This document shows positions 20,685 to 30,318 of a DNA stretch of 64,000 nucleotides, one piece after another. A program made the position numbers and the translations under genes. The stretch spans positions 496,001 to 560,000 of the forward strand of contig NZ_CP012601.1 of the NCBI RefSeq assembly GCF_001278755.1, read 5' to 3'. The notes under the pieces were generated by a model, which was given only the letters and a program-made list of their open reading frames with translations, made no database searches and was not told where the DNA came from. Every line of letters starts with the position of its first letter. Positions within the stretch are counted from its first letter, which is position 1. Origin of the DNA: Bacillus sp. FJAT-22090 (GTDB taxonomy: Bacteria; Bacillota; Bacilli; Bacillales_A; Planococcaceae).

Positions 20685-20835
20685 GGAGTGAAAGGCGGCG
20701 ACTCCAGCCGGAATAGCAAATGTTTACTGCACCGAAAGCGAAGCGGCAGGTGCATGAGCTGAAGACCCTGGACTGAGCATAGCGAAGGAAGCGGCTGAAG
20801 CCATGCCGGCGGAACGCGTCCGCCTGGAACGGAAA
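20685..20835. repeat. Inverted part-copy of the same repeat family
   Basis: GGCGGCGACTCCAGC(C/G)GGAA (20694-20713) is the reverse complement of the end of copy two (near 20264-20286), and GGAACGCGTCCGCC near 20812 is related to the CGGACG start of the direct copies. Non-coding; together with the three direct copies it fills the hemL to 21022 gap. Confidence 0.7.
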
Positions 20836-20968
20836 TTAGCTGATTTAAAATAAAATTAAGTTTATCTTCTTTATATTTAATAAAATAATGACAAATGGCA
20901 CCGTATGTGTATCCCTCGATATATTTTTTGTAGATATTCTTTCCTCATAATTATTTTGCGAGCGTTTT

Positions 20969-20997
20969 TCATATTTCATGAGTTTCTATCATAATTT
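20969..20997 (+). promoter_or_regulatory. Possible sigma-E type promoter
   Basis: An ATATT -35 like element at 20971-20975 and CATAATTT at 20990-20997 are spaced 14 bp, similar to the mother-cell sigma-E consensus, just upstream of the gene in the spoVID position. Tentative. Confidence 0.35.
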
Positions 20998-21021
20998 GTC
21001 CTATATGAAGGAGGATGAAAA

Positions 21022-21600
21022 ATGGAAGTGAAAGTATGGGACGTAAAAGAACAGTTTCTTTTTCCAGCGAGTTTTGGTATTCCTAAAGAGGTAAAAACAG
21101 TTGAAGTAACTCCACAATATGAGCAAAGTGAAACAGAAGATTCGATTCAGATAATGGGGATCTATCACATTACCTGTCATGTTGAATTTGAAGAAGGTGA
21201 ACATGAGCATCACGCTACAAGCGAATTTACCCAAATTGAGGATTTAGATGTTCAGGGAGAAGTAGGTTATTTCGAATATGCTGTACCGATGAGTGTAGAG
21301 ATTTCAAAGGATAAAATACAACAAGGGTTTTCCCCTTCTTTAGATGTTCGCCGCGTACATTCTAAAACGACAGATCATGCAGCTATTGAAATTGCTTGGT
21401 CTGTTTATTGTGAATATGAAGCTCCAATGGTAGTTGAAAAAGAAAATGGAAGAGAAGAATCGGATGAAGTAGAAATGTTAGAGAGTCCAAATAGTGTAGA
21501 ATCGGAGCTTCAATTTATTTTTGATTTAGATGATGGAATGTCAAAGCTTACGTTTCCATCAAATTATGTCCTTGTAAAGCAAGAAGCAGATGAACAATAG
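21022..21600 (+). CDS. Hypothetical acidic protein in the spoVID position
   Basis: A 192 aa acidic, beta-rich soluble protein (FPASFGIPKEVKTVEVTP; EIAWSVYCEYEA) with an RBS GGAGGATG. In B. subtilis the hemL-valS interval holds spoVID and ysxE. The N-terminal strand-rich part of SpoVID has comparable character, but this protein lacks the long acidic middle and the C-terminal LysM. It may be a short SpoVID relative of the coat-assembly apparatus or an unrelated coat protein; homology cannot be proved by eye. A possible sigma-E promoter supports a sporulation role. Confidence 0.55.
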   Translation: MEVKVWDVKEQFLFPASFGIPKEVKTVEVTPQYEQSETEDSIQIMGIYHITCHVEFEEGEHEHHATSEFTQIEDLDVQGEVGYFEYAVPMSVEISKDKIQQGFSPSLDVRRVHSKTTDHAAIEIAWSVYCEYEAPMVVEKENGREESDEVEMLESPNSVESELQFIFDLDDGMSKLTFPSNYVLVKQEADEQ

Positions 21601-21750
21601 AAAAACAAGTAAAATAAAATCCCAAGTTGTTGGAACAATTAATACACGGATAAGCTGAAAACCACAAATAGGAATAATAATTCCTTTGCAATAAAAGCGT
21701 GTTTTTCTAAGCCAATCTGGTAACAAGTAAGGGTTATATCCTTTTCTCAT
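21559..21750 (-). CDS. Small membrane protein
   Basis: A 63 aa protein starting at ATG 21750 behind AAAGGAG (spacing 8). Two hydrophobic segments (around residues 24-38 and 43-60) follow a basic N-terminus with KGYNPYLLPDWLRK. It overlaps the 3' end of the convergent gene by 42 bp. The good RBS, the charge pattern and the membrane topology suggest a real gene; family unknown. Confidence 0.55.
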   Translation of the reverse strand: MRKGYNPYLLPDWLRKTRFYCKGIIIPICGFQLIRVLIVPTTWDFILLVFLLFICFLLYKDII

Positions 21751-21899
21751 TGTATATTCTCCTTTCACGTGACGTGACTTGACGTCATATCATAAGATTA
21801 GGTACAATATGAACAAACAATCAAATTCGCCTTGAAGTACAGATTTTTAAACATCTGTGGAATTCTCTAGGCATTAATCTTTTTCGACTGGATTGGTGA

Positions 21900-22165
21900 T
21901 TTAGATTAAAATATTGATGCTATGAATGGGAAGAGTAAAATGAGTTAGTTATCGAAAGAAAGGAAACAAACTGCTGAAATGTTTCTGTTAACGGCCATTT
22001 GAAGGTAGCCCATGAGCAGCTTTTGTGAACTAACAGTAGCAATTGCCGGTTTGAAGCCGTTATCTAATTGAGAGCGTGATGTTATTTTTTGCATCTGCGA
22101 ATAAAGGTGGTACCGCGAACAAACTCCTTCGTCCTTTAATGACGACAGGAGTTTTTTTATATTCT
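21900..22165 (+). ncRNA. T-box leader of valS
   Basis: The conserved T-box AAAGGTGGTACCGCG lies at 22104-22118 and is followed by the terminator AAACTCC...GGAGTTTTTTT (22122-22158), giving the antiterminator/terminator switch. Upstream, GTTAGTT (near 21942) and AACTAAC (near 22029) can close stem I. Uncharged tRNA(Val) is the expected effector because valS follows; I could not assign the specifier codon with confidence. Confidence 0.9.
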
Positions 22166-22183
22166 TTTTTAGGAGGAACACAT

Positions 22184-24826
22184 ATGACAAATGAAACAAC
22201 CATGTCAACGAAGTACGATCCGCAATCGATTGAAAAAGGTCGCTATGAATGGTGGCTCAAAGGGAAATTTTTCGAGGCGCATCCAGAAAGTGCAAAAGAA
22301 CCTTATACGATTGTGATTCCACCACCGAACGTAACAGGTAAGTTACACCTAGGGCATGCTTGGGATACTACATTACAGGATATTCTAATACGTATGAAAC
22401 GTATGCAAGGATATGATGCTCTTTGGTTACCTGGTATGGATCATGCTGGTATTGCAACACAAGCAAAAGTAGAAGAAAAACTGCGTTCACAAAATATAAC
22501 TAGATATGATTTAGGACGCGAAAAATTTGTCGAAGAAACATGGAAATGGAAAGAAGAGTATGCTGGTCATATTCGCGAGCAATGGGCAAAACTAGGTTTA
22601 GGTTTAGACTATTCAAGAGAACGTTTCACATTGGATGAAGGTCTATCGAATGCAGTTAAAGAAGTGTTCGTAAAGCTTTACAATAAAGGTTTGATCTATC
22701 GCGGTGAGTATATTATTAACTGGGATCCTGCTACAAAGACGGCTCTTTCTGACATCGAAGTAATCCATAAAGATGTACAGGGTGCATTCTATCATATGCA
22801 TTACCCACTCGCAGATGGTACTGGCACAATTGATGTTGCAACTACTCGACCTGAAACAATGCTAGGGGATAGTGCAGTTGCAGTGCACCCAGAAGATGAG
22901 CGTTATAAACATTTAATAGGTAAAACAGTGATTCTACCAATTACAAATCGTGAAATCCCAATCGTAGGGGATGATTACGTAGATATGGAGTTCGGTAGTG
23001 GGGCGGTTAAAATTACACCTGCACATGATCCAAATGACTTTGAAATTGGTAACCGTCATAATTTACAACGTATTTTAGTAATGAATGAAGATGGTACGAT
23101 GAATAAAAATGCTGCTCAGTACGACGGAATGGACCGCTTTGCATGCCGTGAACAAATCGTGAAAGATTTACAAGACGCTAGTGTTTTATTCAAAATTGAA
23201 GAGCACATGCATTCAGTAGGCCACTCGGAGCGAAGTGGAGCAGTTGTTGAACCTTATCTTTCAACTCAATGGTTTGTAAAAATGCAACCATTGGCTGATG
23301 AGGCAATTAAATTACAACAAGCAGAAGAAAAAGTAAATTTTGTACCGGACCGTTTCGAAAAAACGTATTTGCAATGGATGGAAAACATTCATGATTGGTG
23401 TATTTCTCGTCAATTATGGTGGGGTCATCGAATTCCTGCTTGGTACCACAACGAAACAGGGGAAGTGTATGTTGGACACGAAGCTCCAATAGATGCTGAA
23501 AACTGGAGCCAAGATGAAGATGTATTAGATACATGGTTCTCATCTGCTCTTTGGCCATTTTCTACATTAGGTTGGCCAGATGAACAAAACGAAGAGTTTA
23601 AAAAATATTATCCAACAAATACACTTGTTACAGGATATGATATTATATTCTTTTGGGTTTCACGTATGATTTTCCAAGGAATTGAATTTACAGAAACTCG
23701 TCCATTTGATGATGTTTTAATACATGGATTGGTTCGAGCAGAAGACGGACGAAAAATGTCCAAATCTCTTGGTAATGGTGTAGATCCGATGGACATAATT
23801 GCGCAGTATGGTGCAGATTCACTCCGTTATTTCTTAAGTACTGGTTCATCTCCAGGGCAAGATTTGCGTTTCTCTACGGAAAAAGTAGAAGCGGTTTGGA
23901 ATTTTGCTAATAAGATTTGGAATGCATCTCGATTTGCATTGATGAATATGGAAGGATTAACATTTGAAGAAATCAATCTTGACGGTAAAAAATCAGTTGC
24001 AGATGCATGGATTTTAACTCGTTTGAATGAAACAATTGAACAAGTAACGAGACTTTCCGACAAATATGAATTTGGTGAAGTAGGTCGTGCACTGTATAAC
24101 TTCATTTGGGATGATTTCTGTGACTGGTATATTGAAATGTCCAAACTTCCACTAAACGGAGAAGATGAAGAAGCGAAGAAAACGACACGTTCGGTACTAG
24201 CATATGTATTAGATAATACTATGCGATTATTACATCCATTTATGCCATTCATAACGGAAGAGATCTGGCAAAACCTTCCGCATGAAGGGGAGTCGATTAC
24301 ACTAGCTGCATGGCCAACTGTGAACGAATCTTTATCCAATAAAGAAGAAGCTGCAAGTATGAAATTACTAGCTGAAATTATCCGTTCTGTTCGTAATATT
24401 CGTGCAGAAGTACAAACACCGATGAGTAAAAAGGTGCCATTGTACATTTCAGCAAAAGATACAGACACATTGGCAGTATTAGAAGCAAATGCGAAATATT
24501 TGGAGCGTTTTTGTAATCCAGAGCCGTTAGTAATCGGTCAAGGTATTGTAGCGCCAGGTCAATCGATGTCTGCAGTTGTAACAGGAGCAGAATTATTCTT
24601 GCCATTACAAGGATTAATCGATATCGAAGCAGAAAAGGCTCGTTTAGAAAAAGAACTTGAAAAATGGACAAAAGAAGTGAAGTTAGTTCAAGGAAAGCTA
24701 TCGAATGAACGCTTCGTTTCCAAAGCACCAGAAGCTGTTGTTGCAGAAGAGCGTGCAAAAGAACAAGATTATATAGAAAAACAAGCTACGGTTTTAAAAC
24801 GATTAGAAGAACTTAAAAACATGTAA
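22184..24826 (+). CDS. valS: Valyl-tRNA synthetase
   Basis: An 880 aa class I aminoacyl-tRNA synthetase, the same length as B. subtilis ValS. The HIGH-type motif is [14 protein letters not shown], and KMSKS is intact in [11 protein letters not shown]. The CP1 editing domain ([10 protein letters not shown]), an anticodon-binding helical domain and the C-terminal coiled coil ([14 protein letters not shown]) are all visible. ATG 22184 with AGGAGGA; the frame extending upstream to 22076 runs through the T-box and is rejected. Confidence 0.98.
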   Translation: MTNETTMSTKYDPQSIEKGRYEWWLKGKFFEAHPESAKEPYTIVIPPPNVTGKLHLGHAWDTTLQDILIRMKRMQGYDALWLPGMDHAGIATQAKVEEKLRSQNITRYDLGREKFVEETWKWKEEYAGHIREQWAKLGLGLDYSRERFTLDEGLSNAVKEVFVKLYNKGLIYRGEYIINWDPATKTALSDIEVIHKDVQGAFYHMHYPLADGTGTIDVATTRPETMLGDSAVAVHPEDERYKHLIGKTVILPITNREIPIVGDDYVDMEFGSGAVKITPAHDPNDFEIGNRHNLQRILVMNEDGTMNKNAAQYDGMDRFACREQIVKDLQDASVLFKIEEHMHSVGHSERSGAVVEPYLSTQWFVKMQPLADEAIKLQQAEEKVNFVPDRFEKTYLQWMENIHDWCISRQLWWGHRIPAWYHNETGEVYVGHEAPIDAENWSQDEDVLDTWFSSALWPFSTLGWPDEQNEEFKKYYPTNTLVTGYDIIFFWVSRMIFQGIEFTETRPFDDVLIHGLVRAEDGRKMSKSLGNGVDPMDIIAQYGADSLRYFLSTGSSPGQDLRFSTEKVEAVWNFANKIWNASRFALMNMEGLTFEEINLDGKKSVADAWILTRLNETIEQVTRLSDKYEFGEVGRALYNFIWDDFCDWYIEMSKLPLNGEDEEAKKTTRSVLAYVLDNTMRLLHPFMPFITEEIWQNLPHEGESITLAAWPTVNESLSNKEEAASMKLLAEIIRSVRNIRAEVQTPMSKKVPLYISAKDTDTLAVLEANAKYLERFCNPEPLVIGQGIVAPGQSMSAVVTGAELFLPLQGLIDIEAEKARLEKELEKWTKEVKLVQGKLSNERFVSKAPEAVVAEERAKEQDYIEKQATVLKRLEELKNM

Positions 24827-24833
24827 TTTAAAG

Positions 24834-24873
24834 AAGAGAGTGTCGATTGATTATTAATCGACACTCTCTTTTA
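24834..24873 (+). terminator. Terminator after valS
   Basis: A perfect 15 bp stem AAGAGAGTGTCGATT with its complement, loop of about 7 nt, then Ts. Confidence 0.9.
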
Positions 24874-24956
24874 TTATGACTGAAATTGGAGGACTGCATT
24901 TAGTGGGAATTATGAATGCTTCCGTTGGAATATTGAATAGTCTAGTTAAATAACAG

Positions 24957-24994
24957 AAAAAAGAGTGAGCTAAAAACTCGGCTCACTCTTTTTC
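24957..24994 (-). terminator. Terminator of the ATP-grasp operon
   Basis: AAAAAGAGTGAGC and GCTCACTCTTTTT pair around a 10 nt loop; it overlaps the stop codon of the minus-strand gene and could work in both directions. Confidence 0.8.
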
Positions 24995-25786
24995 TTTTAA
25001 TTTCTTATTAATATATTCCATGATTGGTATGGCAATATCTTTATTAGTAGTAGCAAAATAAGATCTTGCACCAACCGGATCTTCTATTTCATTAAACAAC
25101 CAACTACCATCAGGCAGTAAGAGAAAGTCTATGCCAATGTAATCGCTTTTTAATGCTTTAGCTATTTTTTCCACATCTTTAATTTGTGCACTACTTAAAT
25201 CGTATTTTTCTACGGTACCACCGAGAGTATAATTTGATTTAAAACTGTCTTCTGCACCAGTTCGTTTTACTGCTCCGACTACTTCTGATCCAAGCATAAA
25301 TACTCGGATATCCGTTGCATTTGTTTCAATATACTTTTGTGCAATAATCGTTTTAGAATCATGCGCACGAATAAAGACATTGGCATGATCTTTCGTATGG
25401 CATAATTCTACCTGTGACCCACCATGACCATCGATTGTTTTTATGACAACAGGGTAATGAGAGATATCTGTTATTGTCTTTATTTTTCTAGTAGGCACAG
25501 TTTGAATTCCTAGTAGCTGAACAAGCTGGATGGCTTTCCATTTATCGTTCGCAATTACATTCACTTCCGCGCGATTAAACATTGGAATATTCCTTTGTTC
25601 TAACTGCTTAGAAAGTTGAGGGTTCCTTGCTCTGAAAAAGACGAAATCTGCATCTGGAATAGAGGAACTTCGATCATCTATTATAGTCATGGAAAGACCA
25701 TGTTTTTCTCCAGCATTTATTAACCGTTCTATAAAGCTTCTATTTCTTTCAATTTCATGTAACTCATAAACTAGTAAGCCTTTCAT
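24983..25786 (-). CDS. ATP-grasp ligase (RimK-like), second of a pair
   Basis: A 267 aa ATP-grasp protein. The A-domain starts MKGLLVYELHEIERN; the ATP-binding core has YPVVIKTIDGHGGSQV, and the metal/ATP site is GIDFLLLPDGSWLFNEIEDPVGARSY. It resembles RimK/YheC-like carboxylate-amine ligases, which make amide bonds from an acyl-phosphate. It overlaps the upstream ATP-grasp gene by 4 bp (ATGA). Substrate unknown; see its partner. Confidence 0.75.
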   Translation of the reverse strand: MKGLLVYELHEIERNRSFIERLINAGEKHGLSMTIIDDRSSSIPDADFVFFRARNPQLSKQLEQRNIPMFNRAEVNVIANDKWKAIQLVQLLGIQTVPTRKIKTITDISHYPVVIKTIDGHGGSQVELCHTKDHANVFIRAHDSKTIIAQKYIETNATDIRVFMLGSEVVGAVKRTGAEDSFKSNYTLGGTVEKYDLSSAQIKDVEKIAKALKSDYIGIDFLLLPDGSWLFNEIEDPVGARSYFATTNKDIAIPIMEYINKKLKEKE

Positions 25787-26664
25787 ATTAGAACTGTTCC
25801 TACTTTTGATAATGCATAGCTAATCATAGCATCTCCAACATTAATACCGGTCACATTATAAATGTTACGAATATGGGCTACTCCATTTACTTCACATACA
25901 AGTGGTTCTTCATCTTCACCAAATAATAAATCTACTCCTGCGAACTCTGCATTTAGCGCCTGAGCAGCATGTATAGCCACTTCTTTTTGTCTTTCTGTAA
26001 GTTCTATTTGAGAGGCAGTTCCACCATTTGTAATATTTGCACGAAAATCTGTTTCGGAATGACGATGCATACAAGCGATTACCTGTCCGCCTACGACATT
26101 AACTCGAATGTCACGTCCTCTACTATTTTCAATAAACTCTTGAAAAACATATTCTTTTCCATTAAGTTCTTCAACTTTTTCAAAAAACTGTTCCTTTGTT
26201 TCTATTAGATAAACTTTAAAACCAAAAGAGCCATGTGCTTCTTTTATTATCATAGGTAATTTAATAGTTTCTAAAACTTGTTCATAATAACCAGTATGTT
26301 GAATTGTAAAGTCCGTGTACACTTTTGGTGCAATGATTGTACGAGGCATTGGGACTTGTGCTTTGGCAAGTAACATATACTGGCGTGCTTTGTTATCACA
26401 TATTTCAATTATATCGGGATCATTAAAAACAGGAATGCCTTCATTTTTGAGAAACTTTGCAAGCAAAATGTCTTTATCTAAAAAGATGACAAAATCTGGT
26501 CTAGTATCCCTTAATCCTAGCTGGACGTCCATTAATAATTCGTAATTCTTTACTAATGTTGCTTGTATGCCTTGTTTAATTGCTGCTTCTTGAAGAAGAA
26601 GGGCCTGATCGATAAATTTTTCATCTGTAAGACTTCCGTTGTATACAATCCAACATGTTTGCAT
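25783..26664 (-). CDS. ATP-grasp ligase (RimK-like), first of a pair
   Basis: A 293 aa ATP-grasp ligase with KLPMIIKEAHGSFGFKVYLIE as the ATP-binding loop region (key Lys-Glu-Gly), FQEFIENSRGRDIRVNVVGG, and GVDLLFGEDEEPLVCEVNGV with the metal ligands. It is translationally coupled to the next ligase and divergent from folC. Two tandem ATP-grasp enzymes between valS and folC are not part of the B. subtilis layout. They may build a small peptide or modify one; that is inference. Confidence 0.75.
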   Translation of the reverse strand: MQTCWIVYNGSLTDEKFIDQALLLQEAAIKQGIQATLVKNYELLMDVQLGLRDTRPDFVIFLDKDILLAKFLKNEGIPVFNDPDIIEICDNKARQYMLLAKAQVPMPRTIIAPKVYTDFTIQHTGYYEQVLETIKLPMIIKEAHGSFGFKVYLIETKEQFFEKVEELNGKEYVFQEFIENSRGRDIRVNVVGGQVIACMHRHSETDFRANITNGGTASQIELTERQKEVAIHAAQALNAEFAGVDLLFGEDEEPLVCEVNGVAHIRNIYNVTGINVGDAMISYALSKVGTVLI

Positions 26665-26752
26665 AATGATTGACCTCCGCTAGTGCGTGATATAATAGTG
26701 TTTATAAAGAAGTTTAGCACGAAATTATATGAGAAGGAATAGGGTGAACGAC

Positions 26753-27976
26753 GTGGAAATAAATAATTTTAATTTATATAAAAATAAATGGAATATTAAA
26801 AGTGAATCTATTATAAAACCTGGGTTAGATTCCATAAAGAAAGCACTAGAGAAGCTTGATAATCCTCAAAATAAACATAAAACCATTCATGTTGCAGGTA
26901 CGAATGGGAAAGGATCTACCATTGCATTTATGAGAGCTATCGCAAAGGAACACGGTTTAAGCTACGGATCCTTTACTTCACCAAGTATTATTGATGTGCA
27001 TGACCAAATCCAATTAAACGGTGTAAATGTTAAGCCAGAACAAATGGATATGGCATTCGAAAAGATGCAACGAGCTAATTTAAGCGGAATGCTTACTGAT
27101 TTTGAATTACTAACAGTTGCAGCATTCTTAGTTTTTGAAACTGAAACATTGGATATTGTGTTTATAGAGGCTGGTATGGGTGGAAGATTTGATAGTACAA
27201 ACGTATTTCAAAAATCGTTAGCTGTAATACCTAGTATTTCAATCGATCATACAAACTTTTTAGGAGATACAATTGAAAAAATTAGTTGGCATAAGGCAGG
27301 AATATTGAAAGAAGATAGCAAATTAATTATAGGGCAATTAGAGCCACAAGCAAAAACTGTTTTTCTTCAAGAAGCACTTGAAAAGAAGGGTGTAATTATT
27401 GAATATGGTAATGATTTTATTGTACATAATAATTCGTATTCATATGACAAGACTGTTTTTAATGGATTACATCCGAGTATGCTAGGGAACCATCAGAAAT
27501 CAAATATGGCTATAGCAATAACTGCACTTTTGGAAAGTAGTTTCCCATTAGATGAAAGTAAAGTTCAATTGGCTGTTAAACATGCTCGAATGCAAGGAAG
27601 AATGGAGAGAATAGAGGAAAATCTATATTTTGATGGTGCTCATAACAAAGCGAGTATTGATTCATTGGTAGAAACGATTAAATCTAATTTCCCACATAAA
27701 AATATTCATTTTATTGTAGGTATTCTAAAAGACAAAGATTATATATATATGTTGAGAAAATTAGAAGAAATAGGTTCATCTTTTGAATTTGTACAATTCA
27801 ATCACGAACGGGCATTACCGCCTAGTGAATTATATAAACACTGTTTACACGATGATAAACGTATTACTAAAGATATGGAAGAATTTTTGTTTGAAAATAT
27901 TCAAAATAATGATATTACTATTGTCACAGGTTCGTTATATTTTATATCAGAGTTAAGATTAAAAACAGGTAAATAG
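26753..27976 (+). CDS. folC: Folylpolyglutamate synthase / dihydrofolate synthase
   Basis: A 407 aa Mur-ligase-type enzyme that adds glutamate to folates. P-loop AGTNGKGST, omega-loop SFTSPSIIDVHDQI, GGRFDSTN and SIDHTNFLG are all family signatures; the C-terminal domain has YFDGAHNKAS. GTG 26753 was chosen for AGGGTGA 5 bp upstream; ATG 26729 adds eight residues with no RBS benefit. Order valS...folC...comC follows B. subtilis, here with an inserted ATP-grasp pair. Confidence 0.92.
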   Translation: MEINNFNLYKNKWNIKSESIIKPGLDSIKKALEKLDNPQNKHKTIHVAGTNGKGSTIAFMRAIAKEHGLSYGSFTSPSIIDVHDQIQLNGVNVKPEQMDMAFEKMQRANLSGMLTDFELLTVAAFLVFETETLDIVFIEAGMGGRFDSTNVFQKSLAVIPSISIDHTNFLGDTIEKISWHKAGILKEDSKLIIGQLEPQAKTVFLQEALEKKGVIIEYGNDFIVHNNSYSYDKTVFNGLHPSMLGNHQKSNMAIAITALLESSFPLDESKVQLAVKHARMQGRMERIEENLYFDGAHNKASIDSLVETIKSNFPHKNIHFIVGILKDKDYIYMLRKLEEIGSSFEFVQFNHERALPPSELYKHCLHDDKRITKDMEEFLFENIQNNDITIVTGSLYFISELRLKTGK

Positions 27977-28074
27977 TAGTTGAAATTTTCAGAGATTTAA
28001 GTGATATAATTTAGTCAATCGGATAATAAGCTAATAGTAACAGATAAATTTTTTAGAGGGAGAATAATAGTCCT

Positions 28075-29778
28075 ATGAATATATCAGTAAAAGCCAAAAG
28101 AAATATTTTCATATTGTGGTTATTAGTCGTACCCTTAGGGTCTTTTTTAGTTTATCGATATGCTCCAAGTAGGCATGTTGAATGGGATGCTTATTTAATC
28201 CTCTTGTTATTAGTTTTATTAACAACTAGTTTTCCATTTTATATCTCAGGTAATACAATGTTTCTTAGTCAATGGGTTTCGCTAGCCGCATTTTTGAATT
28301 ATGGAATATTTGCCGAACTGGTTCTTATGCAATTGTGTTTAATACCGATTGCTTTTCATATGAAAGCTAACAAAGATAATTTTTATCGCATCGCGTTTAG
28401 CTCTTTTATGTTCTTCATTATTTCAGTGGTCTGCGGTACTGTTGTACATTTACTTGGTTACAATTTAGGGTCCCTAGTAGTACAAGATGTTCTTCTCTTT
28501 GGTACAATTTATGCTCTTTGTGATGTCATTTTAAATCATACAATCATTTATTTAAGAAATTCTTCGTTTGGAACCAATCCAAAATTATTAGACGAGTCTA
28601 CCGTATGGGATGTTGTAGGATTAACGATTACATTACCTTTTGGGATAAGCTTATATTTTTTAGAGAGCTATGTAGGTACTATAGCATTTGTTCTTTTAGG
28701 CTTACCTTTTTTAATGATTACTCTTTTAGTCCGTTTATATAGCAACTCCGAGAAAGTAAATGCGGATCTTAATAAAGCGAGTCAATTTGGACATGAGCTT
28801 GCAGAACGAATGACTGGTAAAGAGATAATTGATTTGTTCATGGAGCGTATTACAAAGATGTTCCCCATCGATTCAGCCTATATAGTCGATGATTTGTATG
28901 GTAAATTTCAAATACTACGTGCAAGAGAAGATGGAGAAAATGTGGAACTATTTTTTGCGCCAGAAGATCTAAATAGTACTCTTGCAGGCATCATTTATAA
29001 AAAAGGGATTCCAACCTTATATGATAAACAAAGCGAATGGAATGAAATGAAACCACCATTTCTTGCAACTGATATGCAAAGTGTAATGTGCGTACCCATC
29101 TATCGAAATCAAAAAATAGAAGGTGTTCTAGTACTTGCTTCACGTAAAAAATACGCTTTTGAGGCATACCAACTTAAAATGGTTCATTTGCTCTGCTCAT
29201 ATTTTGCGGTTTCCGTGGAAAAAGCAAAGTATGTAAGAGAGGCATTGGCAAGAAGTGAACGGTGCGAGTTAACGGGTTTATATAATTACAGGTATTTAGA
29301 CAAACGATTGGAATACTTTATGGAGAAATTAAATCTTGGTGAATATAAAACGGTGTCATTAATTATGATGGACATTGATCATTTTAAATCCGTCAATGAT
29401 ACATACGGACACCACAGTGGAAACATGATTTTAAAAGAGTTTGCTAATGTAATCAGTACTGAAATTGGTTCAAATGGGACAGTTGCAAGGTATGGAGGAG
29501 AAGAATTTGTCATCTTACTTCCTAACTATACGAAAGTAGAAGCAACCAATATTGCTGAACGATTAAGACGAAAAATTGAACAAAACCCATTTGTCGTACA
29601 GTTAGATTTAGATGTAGTTTCGCGGGAAGAAATTATCTTTTTAACAGCCAGCATCGGAGTTTCCACTGCTCCTGAAGACAGCGATGAAGGAATGTCACTG
29701 CTTCGAAATGCAGACCGTGCATTATATATTGGTGCGAAGCAAGCGGGTAGAAATAAAGTTGCGGAATATGTGAAATAG
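28075..29778 (+). CDS. Membrane GAF-GGDEF diguanylate cyclase
   Basis: A 567 aa protein with a polytopic N-terminus (about residues 10-220, seven or eight hydrophobic segments), a GAF domain (about 240-390) and a C-terminal GGDEF domain (about 400-567). The active-site loop is RYGGEEF, with MDIDHFKSVNDTYGH supplying metal ligands, so c-di-GMP synthesis should be intact. I see no RxxD inhibitory site just before GGEEF. It stands alone between folC and the pilus remnant and ends in a strong terminator. The sensed signal is unknown. Confidence 0.88.
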   Translation: MNISVKAKRNIFILWLLVVPLGSFLVYRYAPSRHVEWDAYLILLLLVLLTTSFPFYISGNTMFLSQWVSLAAFLNYGIFAELVLMQLCLIPIAFHMKANKDNFYRIAFSSFMFFIISVVCGTVVHLLGYNLGSLVVQDVLLFGTIYALCDVILNHTIIYLRNSSFGTNPKLLDESTVWDVVGLTITLPFGISLYFLESYVGTIAFVLLGLPFLMITLLVRLYSNSEKVNADLNKASQFGHELAERMTGKEIIDLFMERITKMFPIDSAYIVDDLYGKFQILRAREDGENVELFFAPEDLNSTLAGIIYKKGIPTLYDKQSEWNEMKPPFLATDMQSVMCVPIYRNQKIEGVLVLASRKKYAFEAYQLKMVHLLCSYFAVSVEKAKYVREALARSERCELTGLYNYRYLDKRLEYFMEKLNLGEYKTVSLIMMDIDHFKSVNDTYGHHSGNMILKEFANVISTEIGSNGTVARYGGEEFVILLPNYTKVEATNIAERLRRKIEQNPFVVQLDLDVVSREEIIFLTASIGVSTAPEDSDEGMSLLRNADRALYIGAKQAGRNKVAEYVK

Positions 29779-29787
29779 AAGAATGAG

Positions 29788-29824
29788 AAAAGAGAATCTT
29801 AGTTTAAGAAGATTCTCTTTTTTA
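29788..29824 (+). terminator. Terminator after the GGDEF gene
   Basis: AAAAGAGAATCTT and AAGATTCTCTTTT pair around a short loop, followed by Ts. Confidence 0.85.
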
Positions 29825-29992
29825 TGTGTTTATGCAAGTGTCTTTAGATTTAGAGTATCAAATAAAAATCTCCGATGGTAAAATAGTATTAATCTAACTA
29901 GCAGTGCTTATGCTGAAAATAATGTAGTATAGTTATATTCTTACACTTTTGCTTTTAAATACATATTTGCGAAATTATAAATTTGAGGAATC

Positions 29993-30306
29993 ATGGATGT
30001 GCAAGTACAGGAGATTACTAATTTTGACCAACCATGCAGTACGGAAGAAAGTTCAACTACAGATTTTGATATTCAATCTCGTTACTCTGCTACCACAAGC
30101 CTGAATTATTTAGTGATAAGAAGTCGGGTTTCCTCATTATAGTTGCTCTAGTGGTTGTCATTATTGGTGCAATCTATTATTTTCTGATATATCCTCTCAA
30201 GGAAGAAAAACAATTAAAAGAAGTAACTGTCAGTAGTATTCGAACAGAGGTAGCTGTTTTACAAACAGAATTAGCCTCTTCTGAAGTAGAAAGTGATGAG
30301 AAATAA
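29993..30306 (+). pseudogene. Frameshifted PilO-like pilus gene remnant
   Basis: One frame starts at ATG 29993 behind GAGG and stops at 30142. A second frame, open from about 30070 to the TAA at 30304-30306, encodes KPELFSDKKSGF, a strong transmembrane segment and FLIYPLKEEKQLKEV leading into a coiled-coil-like stretch. The hydrophobic helix ending in YFLIYPLKEE followed by a coiled coil is the N-terminal design of PilO, a type IV pilus alignment protein. A frameshift near 30110 joins the two, and the globular C-terminal domain is missing. It lies 12 bp upstream of the prepilin peptidase. The assignment to PilO is inference from topology and context. Confidence 0.45.
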
Positions 30307-30318
30307 GGAGCTAACTAA

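Noticed and set aside
22076..22183. N-terminal extension of ValS
   Set aside because: The extension lies in the T-box antiterminator and terminator, and ATG 22184 has a strong RBS.
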